From Sphingomonas sp. CCH21-G11 (GTDB taxonomy: Bacteria; Pseudomonadota; Alphaproteobacteria; Sphingomonadales; Sphingomonadaceae), in the NCBI RefSeq assembly GCF_001555965.1, contig NZ_LSHX01000030.1:1-46694 (forward strand): a DNA stretch of 46,694 nucleotides, given 5' to 3'. Made by a program: the position numbers and the translations under genes. Positions 34,921-42,883 of this stretch are shown in pieces. The notes beneath the pieces were generated by a model that was not told where the DNA came from, did no database searches, and was given only the letters and a program-made list of their open reading frames with translations. Position 1 is the first letter of the stretch. Every line of letters starts with the position of its first letter.

Positions 34921-35997
34921 ATGCCCAGCCTGCCCAACCCCGTCGACCTGGCGATTCCGGCCTTCGTCCTGCTGGTGCTGGCGGAAATGTTCGTGGCGCG
35001 GTTGCGCGACCGCAGCCGCTATTGCCCGCGCGACACGCTGACTTCGCTCGCGCTTGGCTTGGGCAGTACCGTCGCGGGGCTGCTGACCGGCGGGCTGGTC
35101 GTCGCGATCGCCCTGTGGGTGTATCAGTTCCGCTGGTTCGACATTGGCTGGCAATGGTATTGGTTCGTCGTCGCCTTCGTGCTCGACGACCTGGCCTATT
35201 ACGTGTTCCACCGCAGCGCCCACCGCGTCCGCTGGTTCTGGGCCAGCCACGTCATCCACCACAGCTCGCAGCACTACAACCTGTCGACCGCGCTTCGCCA
35301 GACCTGGACCGGGTTCATCTCCGCCGGTTTCATCTTCCGGCTGCCGCTGTTCCTGATCGGCTTTCCGCCAGCGATGGTGCTGTTCGTCGCGGGGCTCAAC
35401 CTGGTCTATCAGTTCTGGATCCACACCGAAGTGATCGGGCGCATGCCGCGCTGGTTCGAAGCGGTGATGAACACGCCGTCGCATCATCGCGTCCATCACG
35501 CGACCAATCCGCGCTATCTCGACCGCAACTATGCCGGGGTCTTCATTATCTGGGACAAGATGTTCGGCACGTTCGAGCGCGAGCGCGACGACGATCGCCC
35601 GCGCTATGGCCTGATCCGCGATCTCGGCAGCTTCAACCTGATCTGGGCGGCGTTTCACGAATGGGTCGGCATCGCGCGCGACCTTTGGCACGCGCCGGGC
35701 TGGCGTGCGCGGCTGGGCTATGCCTTCGGCCCGCCGGGATGGAGCCATGACGCCAGCCGCGCGACATCCGACAGCATCCGCGCGCGTTGGCTTGACATAG
35801 AGCGGTGTCGGCCCTCTCCCCCACCCGGCCACCCACGAGCGTATCCTGACGGGTGGCCGGGTGGGGGAGAGGGCCGACACCGCGACGTCGGCAAAGCCGA
35901 CACCGAACAAAAAAACGAGGAGAGCGAAGCGTGGAGGAAGCCGACATCGTCGTCATCGGCGCCGGATCGGGCGGGAGCGCCGTCGCCGGCCGGCTGA
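34921..35997 (+). CDS. Sterol-desaturase/fatty-acid-hydroxylase family protein with aberrant C-terminal extension
   Basis: 358 residues as the frame stands. Membrane-bound di-iron enzyme with about four hydrophobic segments and the histidine-box motifs VFHRSAHR, HVIHHSSQHYN and a third box HHRVHHATN. Substrate is unknown; relatives act on sterols, carotenoids or fatty acids. Family homology seems to end near residue 294 (SDSIRARWLD). The frame then runs through a perfect 33-bp inverted repeat and 67 bases into the GMC gene, adding about 64 low-complexity residues. This is best explained by loss of the native stop on insertion of the palindrome. Whether the extended protein is stable is unknown. 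Confidence 0.82.
   Translation: MPSLPNPVDLAIPAFVLLVLAEMFVARLRDRSRYCPRDTLTSLALGLGSTVAGLLTGGLVVAIALWVYQFRWFDIGWQWYWFVVAFVLDDLAYYVFHRSAHRVRWFWASHVIHHSSQHYNLSTALRQTWTGFISAGFIFRLPLFLIGFPPAMVLFVAGLNLVYQFWIHTEVIGRMPRWFEAVMNTPSHHRVHHATNPRYLDRNYAGVFIIWDKMFGTFERERDDDRPRYGLIRDLGSFNLIWAAFHEWVGIARDLWHAPGWRARLGYAFGPPGWSHDASRATSDSIRARWLDIERCRPSPPPGHPRAYPDGWPGGGEGRHRDVGKADTEQKNEESEAWRKPTSSSSAPDRAGAPSPAG
35802..35883. repeat. Perfect 33-bp inverted repeat inside the sterol-desaturase 3' end
   Basis: Arms 35802-35834 and 35851-35883 are exact reverse complements across a 16-base loop. The core is GGCCCTCTCCCCCACCCGG. The CCCTCTCCCC part is shared with the DUF559-element hairpins, but the arms are longer and the layout is a single big palindrome. 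The region lies at the junction of the sterol-desaturase and GMC genes. Confidence 0.95.
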
Positions 35998-37514
35998 GCG
36001 AGGATTCACGCCTCAAGGTCGCGGTGCTCGAAGCCGGCGGGCGCAATGACAAGGCGCTGACCCTGATGCCGGCGATGCTGGCCAAGCAGACCGACAAGAC
36101 CAACTGGAAATACGAAACCGTGCCGCAGCCGGGGCTTGGCGGGCGGCGGGGCTATCAGCCGCGCGGGCGGGGGCTTGGCGGATCGAGCGCGATCAACGCG
36201 ATGCTCTATGTGCGCGGCAATGCCTGGGACTATGACAATTGGGCGGCGATGGGCTGCACCGGCTGGTCTCACGCCGACGTGCTCCCCTATTTCAAACGCG
36301 CCGAGCGCAACGTGCGTGGCGCGGACACCTGGCATGGCGACGACGGCCCGCTCTGGGTCAGCGAACAGGTTGCACCCCACCCCGCCAGCCGTGATTTCGT
36401 CGAGGCCGCCGCCCAGCTTCAGATTCCCGCCAATCCCGATTTCAACGGCGCGCGCCAGGACGGCGCGGGAATGTATCAGGTGACGCAGCGTGGCGGCGAG
36501 CGCTGGTCGTCGGCGCGCGCCTATCTCGACACCTCGCGCGCCAATCTCAACGTGCTGACCGGGTGCGTGGTCGAGCGGGTGCTGTTCGAGGACGGGCGCG
36601 CGTGCGGCGTCGCCTATCGGCGCGGCGGTCAGCGCCGGGTGATCCGGGCACGCGCGGGCGTGGTGCTCGCGGGCGGGGTGTTCGCGACTCCGCAGCTGCT
36701 CATGCTGTCGGGCATCGGTGAGGGCGCGCATCTTCGCGACAAGGGCGTGGAGGTCCGCGTCGACCGGCCGGTGGTCGGCACCAACCTGCAGGACCATCTC
36801 GATTACACCGCGATCTACGAAAGCGCGGCGCCGGGGTTTCTGGGTCAGTCGCTGCTCGGCAATCTGCGCGCGCTGGGCGCGGTGATCGAATGGCACCGGC
36901 GGCGCACCGGCGCGATGACGACGCCCCTCGCCGAAAGCGGTGCGTTCGTTACGGTCGATCCGGCCGCACCCGCCCCCGACATCCAATATCATTTCGTCAT
37001 CGCGCCGGTCGACGATCACGGCCGATCGACCCGGCGCGGCCATGGCTATTCCTGTCATGCCTGCGTGTTGCGGCCCGAAAGCACGGGCACGGTGCGCCTC
37101 GCCTCGGGCGATGTCACCGACATGCCGGTGATCGACCCGGCCTTCCTATCCGACCCGCGCGACCTCGACCTGCTGAAGCGCGGCGTGCGGTTGATGTACC
37201 GCATCATGGCGGTGCCGGCGATGACGGCGTGGGGCGGGCGCGAACGCTATCCGGTCGATCCCGACGACGATGCCGCGCTCGAAGCCGCGATCCGGGCGCG
37301 TTCGGACACCATCTATCACCCGGTCGGCACCGCGCGGATGGGCGCGGATGCGGATGCGGTTTGCGATCCGCAACTGCGCGTGCGTGGGGTGGACGGGCTG
37401 TGGGTGGCGGATGCGTCGATCATGCCCAAGCTGGTCAGCGGCAACACCAACGCGCCCTCGATCATGATCGGCGAACGCTGCGCCGATTTTGTTCGCGCGC
37501 ATCTGGCCGCGTGA
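35931..37514 (+). CDS. GMC-family FAD-dependent oxidoreductase (choline-dehydrogenase-like)
   Basis: 527 residues. FAD-binding GxGxxG in VIGAGSGGSAVAGRLSE at the N-terminus, a GLGGSSAINAMLYVRG block, and the C-terminal substrate region with the catalytic His (TIYHPVGTARMG) and Asn (SGNTNAPS). Oxidises primary alcohols, but the substrate cannot be told. GTG at 35931 is chosen; GAGGAG lies 8 bases ahead and family sequence begins there. The palindrome lies 48 bases upstream. The 3' end of the sterol-desaturase frame overlaps its first 67 bases. Confidence 0.93.
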   Translation: MEEADIVVIGAGSGGSAVAGRLSEDSRLKVAVLEAGGRNDKALTLMPAMLAKQTDKTNWKYETVPQPGLGGRRGYQPRGRGLGGSSAINAMLYVRGNAWDYDNWAAMGCTGWSHADVLPYFKRAERNVRGADTWHGDDGPLWVSEQVAPHPASRDFVEAAAQLQIPANPDFNGARQDGAGMYQVTQRGGERWSSARAYLDTSRANLNVLTGCVVERVLFEDGRACGVAYRRGGQRRVIRARAGVVLAGGVFATPQLLMLSGIGEGAHLRDKGVEVRVDRPVVGTNLQDHLDYTAIYESAAPGFLGQSLLGNLRALGAVIEWHRRRTGAMTTPLAESGAFVTVDPAAPAPDIQYHFVIAPVDDHGRSTRRGHGYSCHACVLRPESTGTVRLASGDVTDMPVIDPAFLSDPRDLDLLKRGVRLMYRIMAVPAMTAWGGRERYPVDPDDDAALEAAIRARSDTIYHPVGTARMGADADAVCDPQLRVRGVDGLWVADASIMPKLVSGNTNAPSIMIGERCADFVRAHLAA

Positions 37515-37552
37515 TAGGGTGGTCGCGATCCCGGGGCTGACGGGCCGATGAT

Positions 37553-37584
37553 AAAAAATGGCCCGGTGCTTTCACACCGGGCCA
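37553..37584 (-). terminator. Rho-independent terminator of amtB
   Basis: On the minus strand, TGGCCCGGTG (37584-37575) pairs with CACCGGGCCA (37568-37559) over a six-base loop, followed by a U-run (A-run 37553-37558 on the plus strand). It lies downstream of amtB. Confidence 0.85.
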
Positions 37585-37608
37585 GGGGTCCGCAGGAGGA
37601 ACTCGGGA

Positions 37609-37640
37609 CCGGGGCGGGCGGCGGACACCGCCCGCCCCGG
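37609..37640 (-). terminator. Second strong hairpin just after the amtB stop
   Basis: A 13-bp perfect stem (CCGGGGCGGGCGG paired with its reverse complement, 37609-37621 with 37628-37640) around a six-base loop. It lies only 5 bases after the amtB stop codon. No U-run follows, so it may act as an mRNA-end stabiliser before the true terminator at 37553-37584. Confidence 0.55.
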
Positions 37641-37645
37641 CAAAC

Positions 37646-39070
37646 TCAGTAGTTGTAGGCGCGCTCGCCATGTTCGTTGATGTCGAGACCCTCGACTTCG
37701 ACGTCCTTGGTCGGGCGCAGGCCGATCGTATATTTGAGCGCGAGGAACAGCGCGGCGCTGACCACGCCGGTCCACACGATCGTCGTGCCGACCGCCCAGA
37801 TCTGCGTCATGATCTGCGCGCCCATGTCATAGACGCCCGCCTTGGCGACCGGCGCGGTGTAGTCGATCCAGCCCTGTCCGCCGAAGTCGGGGTTGGCGAC
37901 GATGCCGGTCCCGACCGCGCCGACGATGCCGCCCACCGCGTGGATGCCGAATACATCCAGCGTGTCGTCATAGTTCAGCTTGTTCTTCACCGTGGTGACG
38001 AAGAAGAAGCAGACGACCGAGGCGACCGCGCCGAGCAGGATCGCGGTGCCGGGATGGGCAAAGCCCGCCGCCGGGGTGATCGCGACCAGACCGGCGACGA
38101 CGCCCGAGGCCGCACCCAGCAGCGACGGCTTCTTGTGGACGATCTGTTCGATGATCGCCCAGGTCGCGCCCGCTGCCGCCGTGGCGGTGAAGGTGTTGAT
38201 GAAGGCCAGCGCGCCGAACGCATTTGCTTCCAGGCCCGACCCGGCGTTGAAGCCGAACCAGCCGATCCACAGCAGCGACGCGCCGATCATCGTCATCACC
38301 AGGCTGTGCGGGGGCATCGGCTCGCTCTTGTAGCCAACGCGCGGGCCGATGATGATGCAGCCGATCAGCCCGGCGACGCCCGCATTGATGTGCACCACGG
38401 TGCCCCCTGCGAAATCGAGCGCGCCCCAGCCCCACAGCAGACCGCTGTCATCGGGGGCGGCGTGCAGGAAATCCGGGCCCGCCCAGTACCAAACCATGTG
38501 CGCGATCGGGAAATAGGCGAGCGTCAGCCATGCGACCGTGAACAGGATCAGCGGCGTGAACTTCACCCGCTCGGCGAACGCGCCGACGATCAGCGCGGGC
38601 GTGATGCAGGCAAAGGTCATCTGAAAGATGACGAAGACATATTCGGGCAGGTAGACGCTGTTGGAGAAGGTCGCCGCCAGCGTGGTCGGATCAACGCCGG
38701 CCAGGAAAACCTTGGAGAAGCCGCCGACATATTTGTTCAGGTCGCCGCCATTGGTGAAGGCCATCGAATAGCCCCAGCTGAACCACACCATCGCGGCCAC
38801 GCAGACGATCGTCAGCACCTGCATCAGCACGCTCAGCATGTTCTTGGTGCGCACCAGGCCGCCATAGAACAGCGCCAGCGCCGGCACCGACATCATCAGC
38901 ACCAGTGCGGAGGCGACCAGCATCCAGGCGACATCGCCCTTGTTGACCATTTCGGCGGTCGGCGTGAATGGCGTCGCCGGTGCGGCCGCAGCCGCTTCCT
39001 GCGCCCAGGCGGGCAGGGCGGCGAACAGCGTCAGGCCGGCCGCGCCGGCATATTTCGTCAATTGCTTCAT
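37646..39070 (-). CDS. amtB: Ammonium transporter AmtB
   Basis: 474 residues. An N-terminal signal peptide (LFAALPAWAQ) is followed by eleven hydrophobic segments. Blocks typical of Amt are GDVAWMLVASALVLMMSVPALALFYGGLVR, DFAGGTVVHINAGVAGL and DDTLDVFGIHAVGGIVGAVGTG. Forms a trimer in the inner membrane and moves ammonium under GlnK control. The start at 39070 gives the signal peptide and has a GGGGGG SD. glnK is 14 bases upstream; a joint sigma-54 promoter lies ahead of glnK. Two hairpins follow. Confidence 0.95.
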   Translation of the reverse strand: MKQLTKYAGAAGLTLFAALPAWAQEAAAAAPATPFTPTAEMVNKGDVAWMLVASALVLMMSVPALALFYGGLVRTKNMLSVLMQVLTIVCVAAMVWFSWGYSMAFTNGGDLNKYVGGFSKVFLAGVDPTTLAATFSNSVYLPEYVFVIFQMTFACITPALIVGAFAERVKFTPLILFTVAWLTLAYFPIAHMVWYWAGPDFLHAAPDDSGLLWGWGALDFAGGTVVHINAGVAGLIGCIIIGPRVGYKSEPMPPHSLVMTMIGASLLWIGWFGFNAGSGLEANAFGALAFINTFTATAAAGATWAIIEQIVHKKPSLLGAASGVVAGLVAITPAAGFAHPGTAILLGAVASVVCFFFVTTVKNKLNYDDTLDVFGIHAVGGIVGAVGTGIVANPDFGGQGWIDYTAPVAKAGVYDMGAQIMTQIWAVGTTIVWTGVVSAALFLALKYTIGLRPTKDVEVEGLDINEHGERAYNY

Positions 39071-39084
39071 GGAACCCCCCTGGC

Positions 39085-39423
39085 TCACAGCGCGGTCTCG
39101 TTGGTTTCGCCGGTGCGGATGCGCACCGCCTGGCCGACGTCGAGGACGAAGATCTTGCCGTCACCGATCGCGCCGGTGTTGGCAGCGGCCTGGATCGCCT
39201 CCACCGCACGGCTGGCGAGATCGTCGGCACAGACCAGCTCGATCTTGATCTTGGGCACCATGTTGGTGCTGTACTCGGCGCCGCGATAGATTTCGGTCTG
39301 GCCCTTCTGGCGGCCGAACCCCTTGACCTCGGTGACGGTCATGCCCGCGACGCCGATCGCCATCAGGGCTTCGCGGACGTCATCGAGCTTGAACGGCTTG
39401 ATGATGGCGATGACGAGTTTCAT
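39085..39423 (-). CDS. glnK: Nitrogen regulatory PII protein GlnK/GlnB
   Basis: 112 residues, exact PII length. The T-loop uridylylation Tyr is Tyr51 (RGAEYSTN). N-terminal MKLVIAIIKPFKLDDVREAL and the C-terminal RTGETNETAL are typical. PII proteins read 2-oxoglutarate and ATP/ADP and block AmtB at high nitrogen. Adjacency to amtB and the promoter type favour GlnK over GlnB. First gene of the two-gene unit. Confidence 0.95.
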   Translation of the reverse strand: MKLVIAIIKPFKLDDVREALMAIGVAGMTVTEVKGFGRQKGQTEIYRGAEYSTNMVPKIKIELVCADDLASRAVEAIQAAANTGAIGDGKIFVLDVGQAVRIRTGETNETAL

Positions 39424-39457
39424 TCGACCCCCTTATCGTGCTCCCGTCGTGCTGCAG

Positions 39458-39474
39458 TGCAAAAGACATGCCAA
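39458..39474 (-). promoter_or_regulatory. Sigma-54 (RpoN) promoter of glnK-amtB
   Basis: Minus-strand TTGGCATGTCTTTTGCA has the invariant GG and GC exactly 10 bases apart and matches the sigma-54 consensus (TGGCAYR-N4-TTGCW) closely. It lies about 35 bases ahead of the glnK start. This type of promoter needs an activator such as NtrC; no clear NtrC dyad was seen. Confidence 0.8.
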
Positions 39475-39585
39475 GGCTCGTACGCCCGCGGTTCCGCGCT
39501 AGCCGGGGCGATCGACACGTTACAAATGTGTTAAAATTGTGCAGCTGCTAAAGCGTGCTCAAAAACAAGGCAGTGCCGCGTGGCT

Positions 39586-39900
39586 TCAGCGTGCCGCGAC
39601 GATGCGGCGCGCGGCCATCATGTCATCGGCATCGATCATCACGCGCGCCGGGATCAGCAGCGCGCTGCCATCGCCCAGGCTCATTTCGCCGTCGAACGTC
39701 ACCGCCGGAATGCCTTCCGCCTCCAGCCGGCCGATGATGATATGCGCCTCCATGCGGTCATACCGCCCCAGTTCGGCCAGGCGGGGCGGCTCGTCGCCGG
39801 GGGGTGGTGCGGCGCGGCGGCCCAGCGTCTCGATCCAGCGAATGATGCGGGGGATCAGCCCGGTCAACGCACCGGGGCGGGGGGTTGCGGGCACGTTCAC
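39586..39900 (-). CDS. DUF2007 domain-containing protein
   Basis: 104 residues. A Pro-rich N-terminal part is followed by a short DUF2007 domain (LAELGRYDRMEAHIIIGRLEAEGIPAV... and VMIDADDMMAARRIV). The family is often annotated as a putative signal-transducing protein because the fold is PII-like, but function is unknown. Its start overlaps the stop of the PNPOx gene upstream as ATGA, so the two are coupled. It lies between this gene and the sigma-54 promoter of glnK. Confidence 0.75.
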   Translation of the reverse strand: MNVPATPRPGALTGLIPRIIRWIETLGRRAAPPPGDEPPRLAELGRYDRMEAHIIIGRLEAEGIPAVTFDGEMSLGDGSALLIPARVMIDADDMMAARRIVAAR

Positions 39901-40463
39901 GCGATGGGGTCGGCGGCGGGCATGACCGTCTGCACCCGCACCGGCAGGCCATCGATGCTGTGCGTGCGGTCGGCAATCCGGGCCAGCCTTACCCCGGCAT
40001 CCTGGGTCGCGTGGTATTTGACCAGCGTCTTGCGCTCGCGTTCCAACGCCATATGCGGCACGCCCCAGCCGCAGCTCGTCTGTATGCTGTCGACCGCAAT
40101 CTCGAAAATCTGCCGCGCGCCGGGCAGGCGCGAGAAATGCGCCGCCAGCGCGTCATAGCCGGGGTCGCCCGCCACGGTGCAGCTGCCTCGGCCATAGATG
40201 CGCAGGATCAGCGCGGGATTGTCGAACGCGCAGAACATGATGGTGATGCGCCCGTCGGCGTTCAGATGCGCCTGCGTCTCGTTGCCCGATCCGCCCAGGT
40301 CGAGATAGGCGACGCGGCGGTCGTCGAGCACCCGGAAACTGTCCATGCCCTTGGGACTCAAATTGATCCGCGCGCCCTCTGCCGCGGTCGCGACGAAGAA
40401 CACCGGCTGCCGCGCGATGAAGGCCCGGTGATCGTCGTTCACGCTGTCGAAGAACTCGGCCAT
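39897..40463 (-). CDS. Pyridoxamine 5'-phosphate oxidase-family protein (flavin-binding split barrel)
   Basis: 188 residues. Block FIARQPVFFVATAAEGARINLSPKG and YLDLGGSGNETQAHLNADGRITIMFCAF are typical of the FMN-binding split-barrel group. True PdxH substrate residues are not evident, so it is likely a general flavin or F420-type reductase. Start ATG at 40463 with GGGAGAAA SD. Divergent from ccdA. Overlaps the DUF2007 gene downstream. Confidence 0.8.
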   Translation of the reverse strand: MAEFFDSVNDDHRAFIARQPVFFVATAAEGARINLSPKGMDSFRVLDDRRVAYLDLGGSGNETQAHLNADGRITIMFCAFDNPALILRIYGRGSCTVAGDPGYDALAAHFSRLPGARQIFEIAVDSIQTSCGWGVPHMALERERKTLVKYHATQDAGVRLARIADRTHSIDGLPVRVQTVMPAADPIA

Positions 40464-40497
40464 TCGCTTTTTCTCCCGCCGTCCGGCAGCGATCATG

Positions 40498-40526
40498 TTG
40501 ACGCTATCATCTCGTGCGCATATTCT
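40498..40526 (+). promoter_or_regulatory. Sigma-70 promoter of ccdAB
   Basis: TTGACG (-35, 40498-40503), a 17-base spacer and TATTCT (-10, 40521-40526). Predicted transcription start is about 40533, the A of the ccdA ATG, so the mRNA would be leaderless or nearly so. Confidence 0.7.
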
Positions 40527-40533
40527 TTGCGCA
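40515..40533. promoter_or_regulatory. Candidate ccdAB operator
   Basis: TGCGCA is repeated at 40515-40520 and 40528-40533, separated by TATTCTT. The two sites bracket the -10 and touch the ATG, the usual position for autorepression by a CcdA-CcdB complex. Confidence 0.5.
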
Positions 40534-40778
40534 TGAAGCCTGATCCAGTCTCTTCAGGCAAGCGCAAACCCGTCAACCTGTCGCTTGATACCGGAGTCGT
40601 GGCCGCCGCGCGCGAGGTTGGGCTAAATCTGTCACAGGTTTGCGAGGCTGCGCTTCGCGTTGCAAGCCACGAGGAACGTCAGAAGCGCTGGCGCGATGAC
40701 AACCGGGAATGGGCGGAAAGTGTCAATACGTGGGTCGAACAGAACGGCCTGCCGCTTGAGCGCTATCGCCTCTTTTGA
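40533..40778 (+). CDS. ccdA: CcdA-family antitoxin
   Basis: 81 residues. N-terminal ribbon-helix-helix-type segment (KPVNLSLDTGVVAAAREVGLNLSQVCEAAL) and an acidic, Arg/Trp-rich C-terminal tail (WRDDNREWAESVNTWVEQNGLPLE) that would bind and neutralise CcdB. This is the standard CcdA layout. The ATG is preceded directly by a promoter, with no SD. TGA of this gene shares its last base with the ccdB ATG. Base composition is lower in GC than its neighbours, consistent with recent arrival. Confidence 0.88.
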   Translation: MKPDPVSSGKRKPVNLSLDTGVVAAAREVGLNLSQVCEAALRVASHEERQKRWRDDNREWAESVNTWVEQNGLPLERYRLF

Positions 40779-41074
40779 TGGCGCAATTCGACGTCTACGC
40801 AAATCGCGACGGGCAGCTCCTGCTTGATTGCCAGGCCGACGCGCTCGCCAACCTCTCCACCAGACTCGTCGCGCCGCTGGTGCCGGTCGAGGACCCTCCG
40901 GCGTTACGACCGCGCCTGAACCCGGTTTTCGACCTGGATGGTCGCAACTACGCGCTGATCACCCAGTTTGCTGCGGCGGTTAGTCGGACTGAGCTTCAAG
41001 CCCATGTCGCATCGCTTGCTCGGCACCGGTATCAGATCATCTCTGCATACGACATGATGCTGACGGGCGTGTAG
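40778..41074 (+). CDS. ccdB: CcdB-family gyrase toxin
   Basis: 98 residues. CcdB fold: MAQFDVYANRDGQLLLDCQADALANLSTRLVAPLVP and C-terminal IISAYDMMLTGV. CcdB poisons DNA gyrase. In F-plasmid CcdB the last residues are Trp-Gly-Ile; here they are Thr-Gly-Val, so activity on gyrase may differ. The ATG overlaps the ccdA stop by one base, so antitoxin and toxin are translated in order. The stop is 4 bases from the convergent tldD gene end. Confidence 0.88.
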   Translation: MAQFDVYANRDGQLLLDCQADALANLSTRLVAPLVPVEDPPALRPRLNPVFDLDGRNYALITQFAAAVSRTELQAHVASLARHRYQIISAYDMMLTGV

Positions 41075-41078
41075 TCGC

Positions 41079-42506
41079 TCACACCGCCGTCCCGCCGACC
41101 GTCAGCCCATCGACCAGCAAGGTCGGCTGGCCCACGCCCGCCGGTACGCTCTGCCCGCCCTTGCCGCACATGCCGATGCCTTCGTCGAGCGCGAAATCGT
41201 GGCCGATGCCCGACACCTTGGTCAGCACGGTCGGACCGTCGCCGATCAGCGTCGCGCCCTTGATCGGCGCGCCCAGCCGGCCGTCCTCGATTTTATAGGC
41301 TTCGGTGCAGGAGAACACGAACTTGCCCGACACGATGTCGACCTGGCCGCCGCCGAACGACTTGGCATAGATGCCCTTCTTCACCCGCGTCATCAGCTCG
41401 GCCGGGTCGTCGCGCCCGGCGCGCATGAAGGTGTTGGTCATGCGCGGCATCGGCGCATGGGCAAAGCTTTCGCGCCGGCCGTTGCCGGTCGGCTCGACCC
41501 CCATCAACCGCGCGTTGAGCCGGTCGTGGATATAGCCCTTTAGGATGCCGTCCTCGATCAGGATGTTCTCGCGCGTCGGCGTGCCTTCATCGTCGATGGT
41601 CAGTGACCCGCGCCGGTCGAGGATCGATCCGTCATCGACCACGGTCACGCCCGGCGCGGCGACGCGCTGGCCGATACGGCCGGAAAAGGCGCTCGTCCCC
41701 TTGCGATTGAAATCGCCCTCCAGCCCGTGGCCGACCGCTTCGTGGAGCAGCACGCCGCACCAGCCGGGGCCGAGCAGCACCGGCATGTCGCCCGCCGGCG
41801 CATCGACCGCTTCCAGGTTGACCAGCGCCTGGGCCAGCGCCTCGTCGATCGCGCGGTTCCAGGTCTCCGGCGTCAGCAGCCGGTCATACAGCGCGCGGCC
41901 GCCGGTGCCGAAGCTGCCGGTTTCGCGCCGGCCATTCTGCTCGACGACGATCGAGACGTTGAGGCGGGTGAGCGGGCGGATGTCGGTGGCGGTGAAGCCG
42001 TCGGGGCGGACGATCTCGACCACGCTCCAGCTGCCGAGCAGGCTGACCGAGACCTGGACGACGCGCGGGTCGCGGGCGCGGGCCGCCGCGTCGATCGTCT
42101 GGCAGATCGCGACCTTGTCGGCAAACGGGATCAGGTCGATCGGATCGGCATCGGTATAGAGGTGCCGGTTGGTGCGCGGCGGCGGCGCGGCGCGCGGGCC
42201 GCTCGCGGGATCGATCAGCGCCATGGTCTCGCCCGCGCGCGCGATCGCGGCGGCCGACAGCTCGTTGGCATGGGCAAATGCGGTGGTTTCGCCCGACACC
42301 GCGCGCAGCCCGAACCCGGCATCGGTATTGTAAGACGCGGTCTTCAGCCGCCCATCGTCGAACCCGAATGCTTCGGACTTGCGATATTGCAGGTACAGCT
42401 CGCCATCATCGGCGCGCGCCAGCAACTGGGCGGTCAGTTTCTGCGCGGTGTCGGGGTCAAGGCCGTCGCGGTACAGGAAGGCACGGGGGTCGGGGGCGTG
42501 GATCAT
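41079..42506 (-). CDS. tldD: Metalloprotease TldD
   Basis: 475 residues. The zinc motif HExxxH is present (LLHEAVGHGLEGD) with a later Cys ligand near the C-terminal half. TldD partners TldE to cleave peptide precursors such as microcin B17 leader or degrade antitoxins. tldE is not in the window. N-terminal start ATG 42506; no signal peptide. Next to ccdAB, which is of interest because TldD/E has been reported to affect CcdA turnover. Confidence 0.95.
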   Translation of the reverse strand: MIHAPDPRAFLYRDGLDPDTAQKLTAQLLARADDGELYLQYRKSEAFGFDDGRLKTASYNTDAGFGLRAVSGETTAFAHANELSAAAIARAGETMALIDPASGPRAAPPPRTNRHLYTDADPIDLIPFADKVAICQTIDAAARARDPRVVQVSVSLLGSWSVVEIVRPDGFTATDIRPLTRLNVSIVVEQNGRRETGSFGTGGRALYDRLLTPETWNRAIDEALAQALVNLEAVDAPAGDMPVLLGPGWCGVLLHEAVGHGLEGDFNRKGTSAFSGRIGQRVAAPGVTVVDDGSILDRRGSLTIDDEGTPTRENILIEDGILKGYIHDRLNARLMGVEPTGNGRRESFAHAPMPRMTNTFMRAGRDDPAELMTRVKKGIYAKSFGGGQVDIVSGKFVFSCTEAYKIEDGRLGAPIKGATLIGDGPTVLTKVSGIGHDFALDEGIGMCGKGGQSVPAGVGQPTLLVDGLTVGGTAV

Positions 42507-42564
42507 CGCCCGAATATAGGCAGCAATCGCGCCCTGTCATCCGGGCTGTCATCCGCAGCAGCGG

Positions 42565-42792
42565 CTAGAGGCTTGCACCCGATGAGATATCGGGCAGCTT
42601 GCCCTGGTCCGCGCCGTCGGCGGGGCCGCCGATCAGCACGAAGCGCCGGTCGCAATAGCCGCAATCGACATAGCCATGCTCGTCGATCTGCAGGAACACG
42701 CGGGGATGGCCGAGCGCGGGCGCGATGTCGCCAGCGCCGTCACAGCTGACGCGGGGGGTGGTGACGCGGATCACTTCGGGCGGCGGGATCAT
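42565..42792 (-). CDS. Small zinc-finger protein (zf-CHCC, NDUFS6-like)
   Basis: 75 residues. Zinc ligands C-x11-H-x14-C-x2-C at Cys17, His29, Cys44 and Cys47 ([12 protein letters not shown]). This is the fold of the complex I accessory subunit NDUFS6 and its alphaproteobacterial relatives. A complex I role is inferred. The start at 42792 is chosen because the upstream frame lacks family sequence. Divergent from the ABC gene. Confidence 0.82.
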   Translation of the reverse strand: MIPPPEVIRVTTPRVSCDGAGDIAPALGHPRVFLQIDEHGYVDCGYCDRRFVLIGGPADGADQGKLPDISSGASL

Positions 42793-42883
42793 GGCTCGCG
42801 GCGTTAGCAAGCCAAAAGCCGCGCGACAATTGCCGAATCGATTCCGCTTGGCTCGGGCGGGACGGCGGCTTAGGTCGCGGAGC

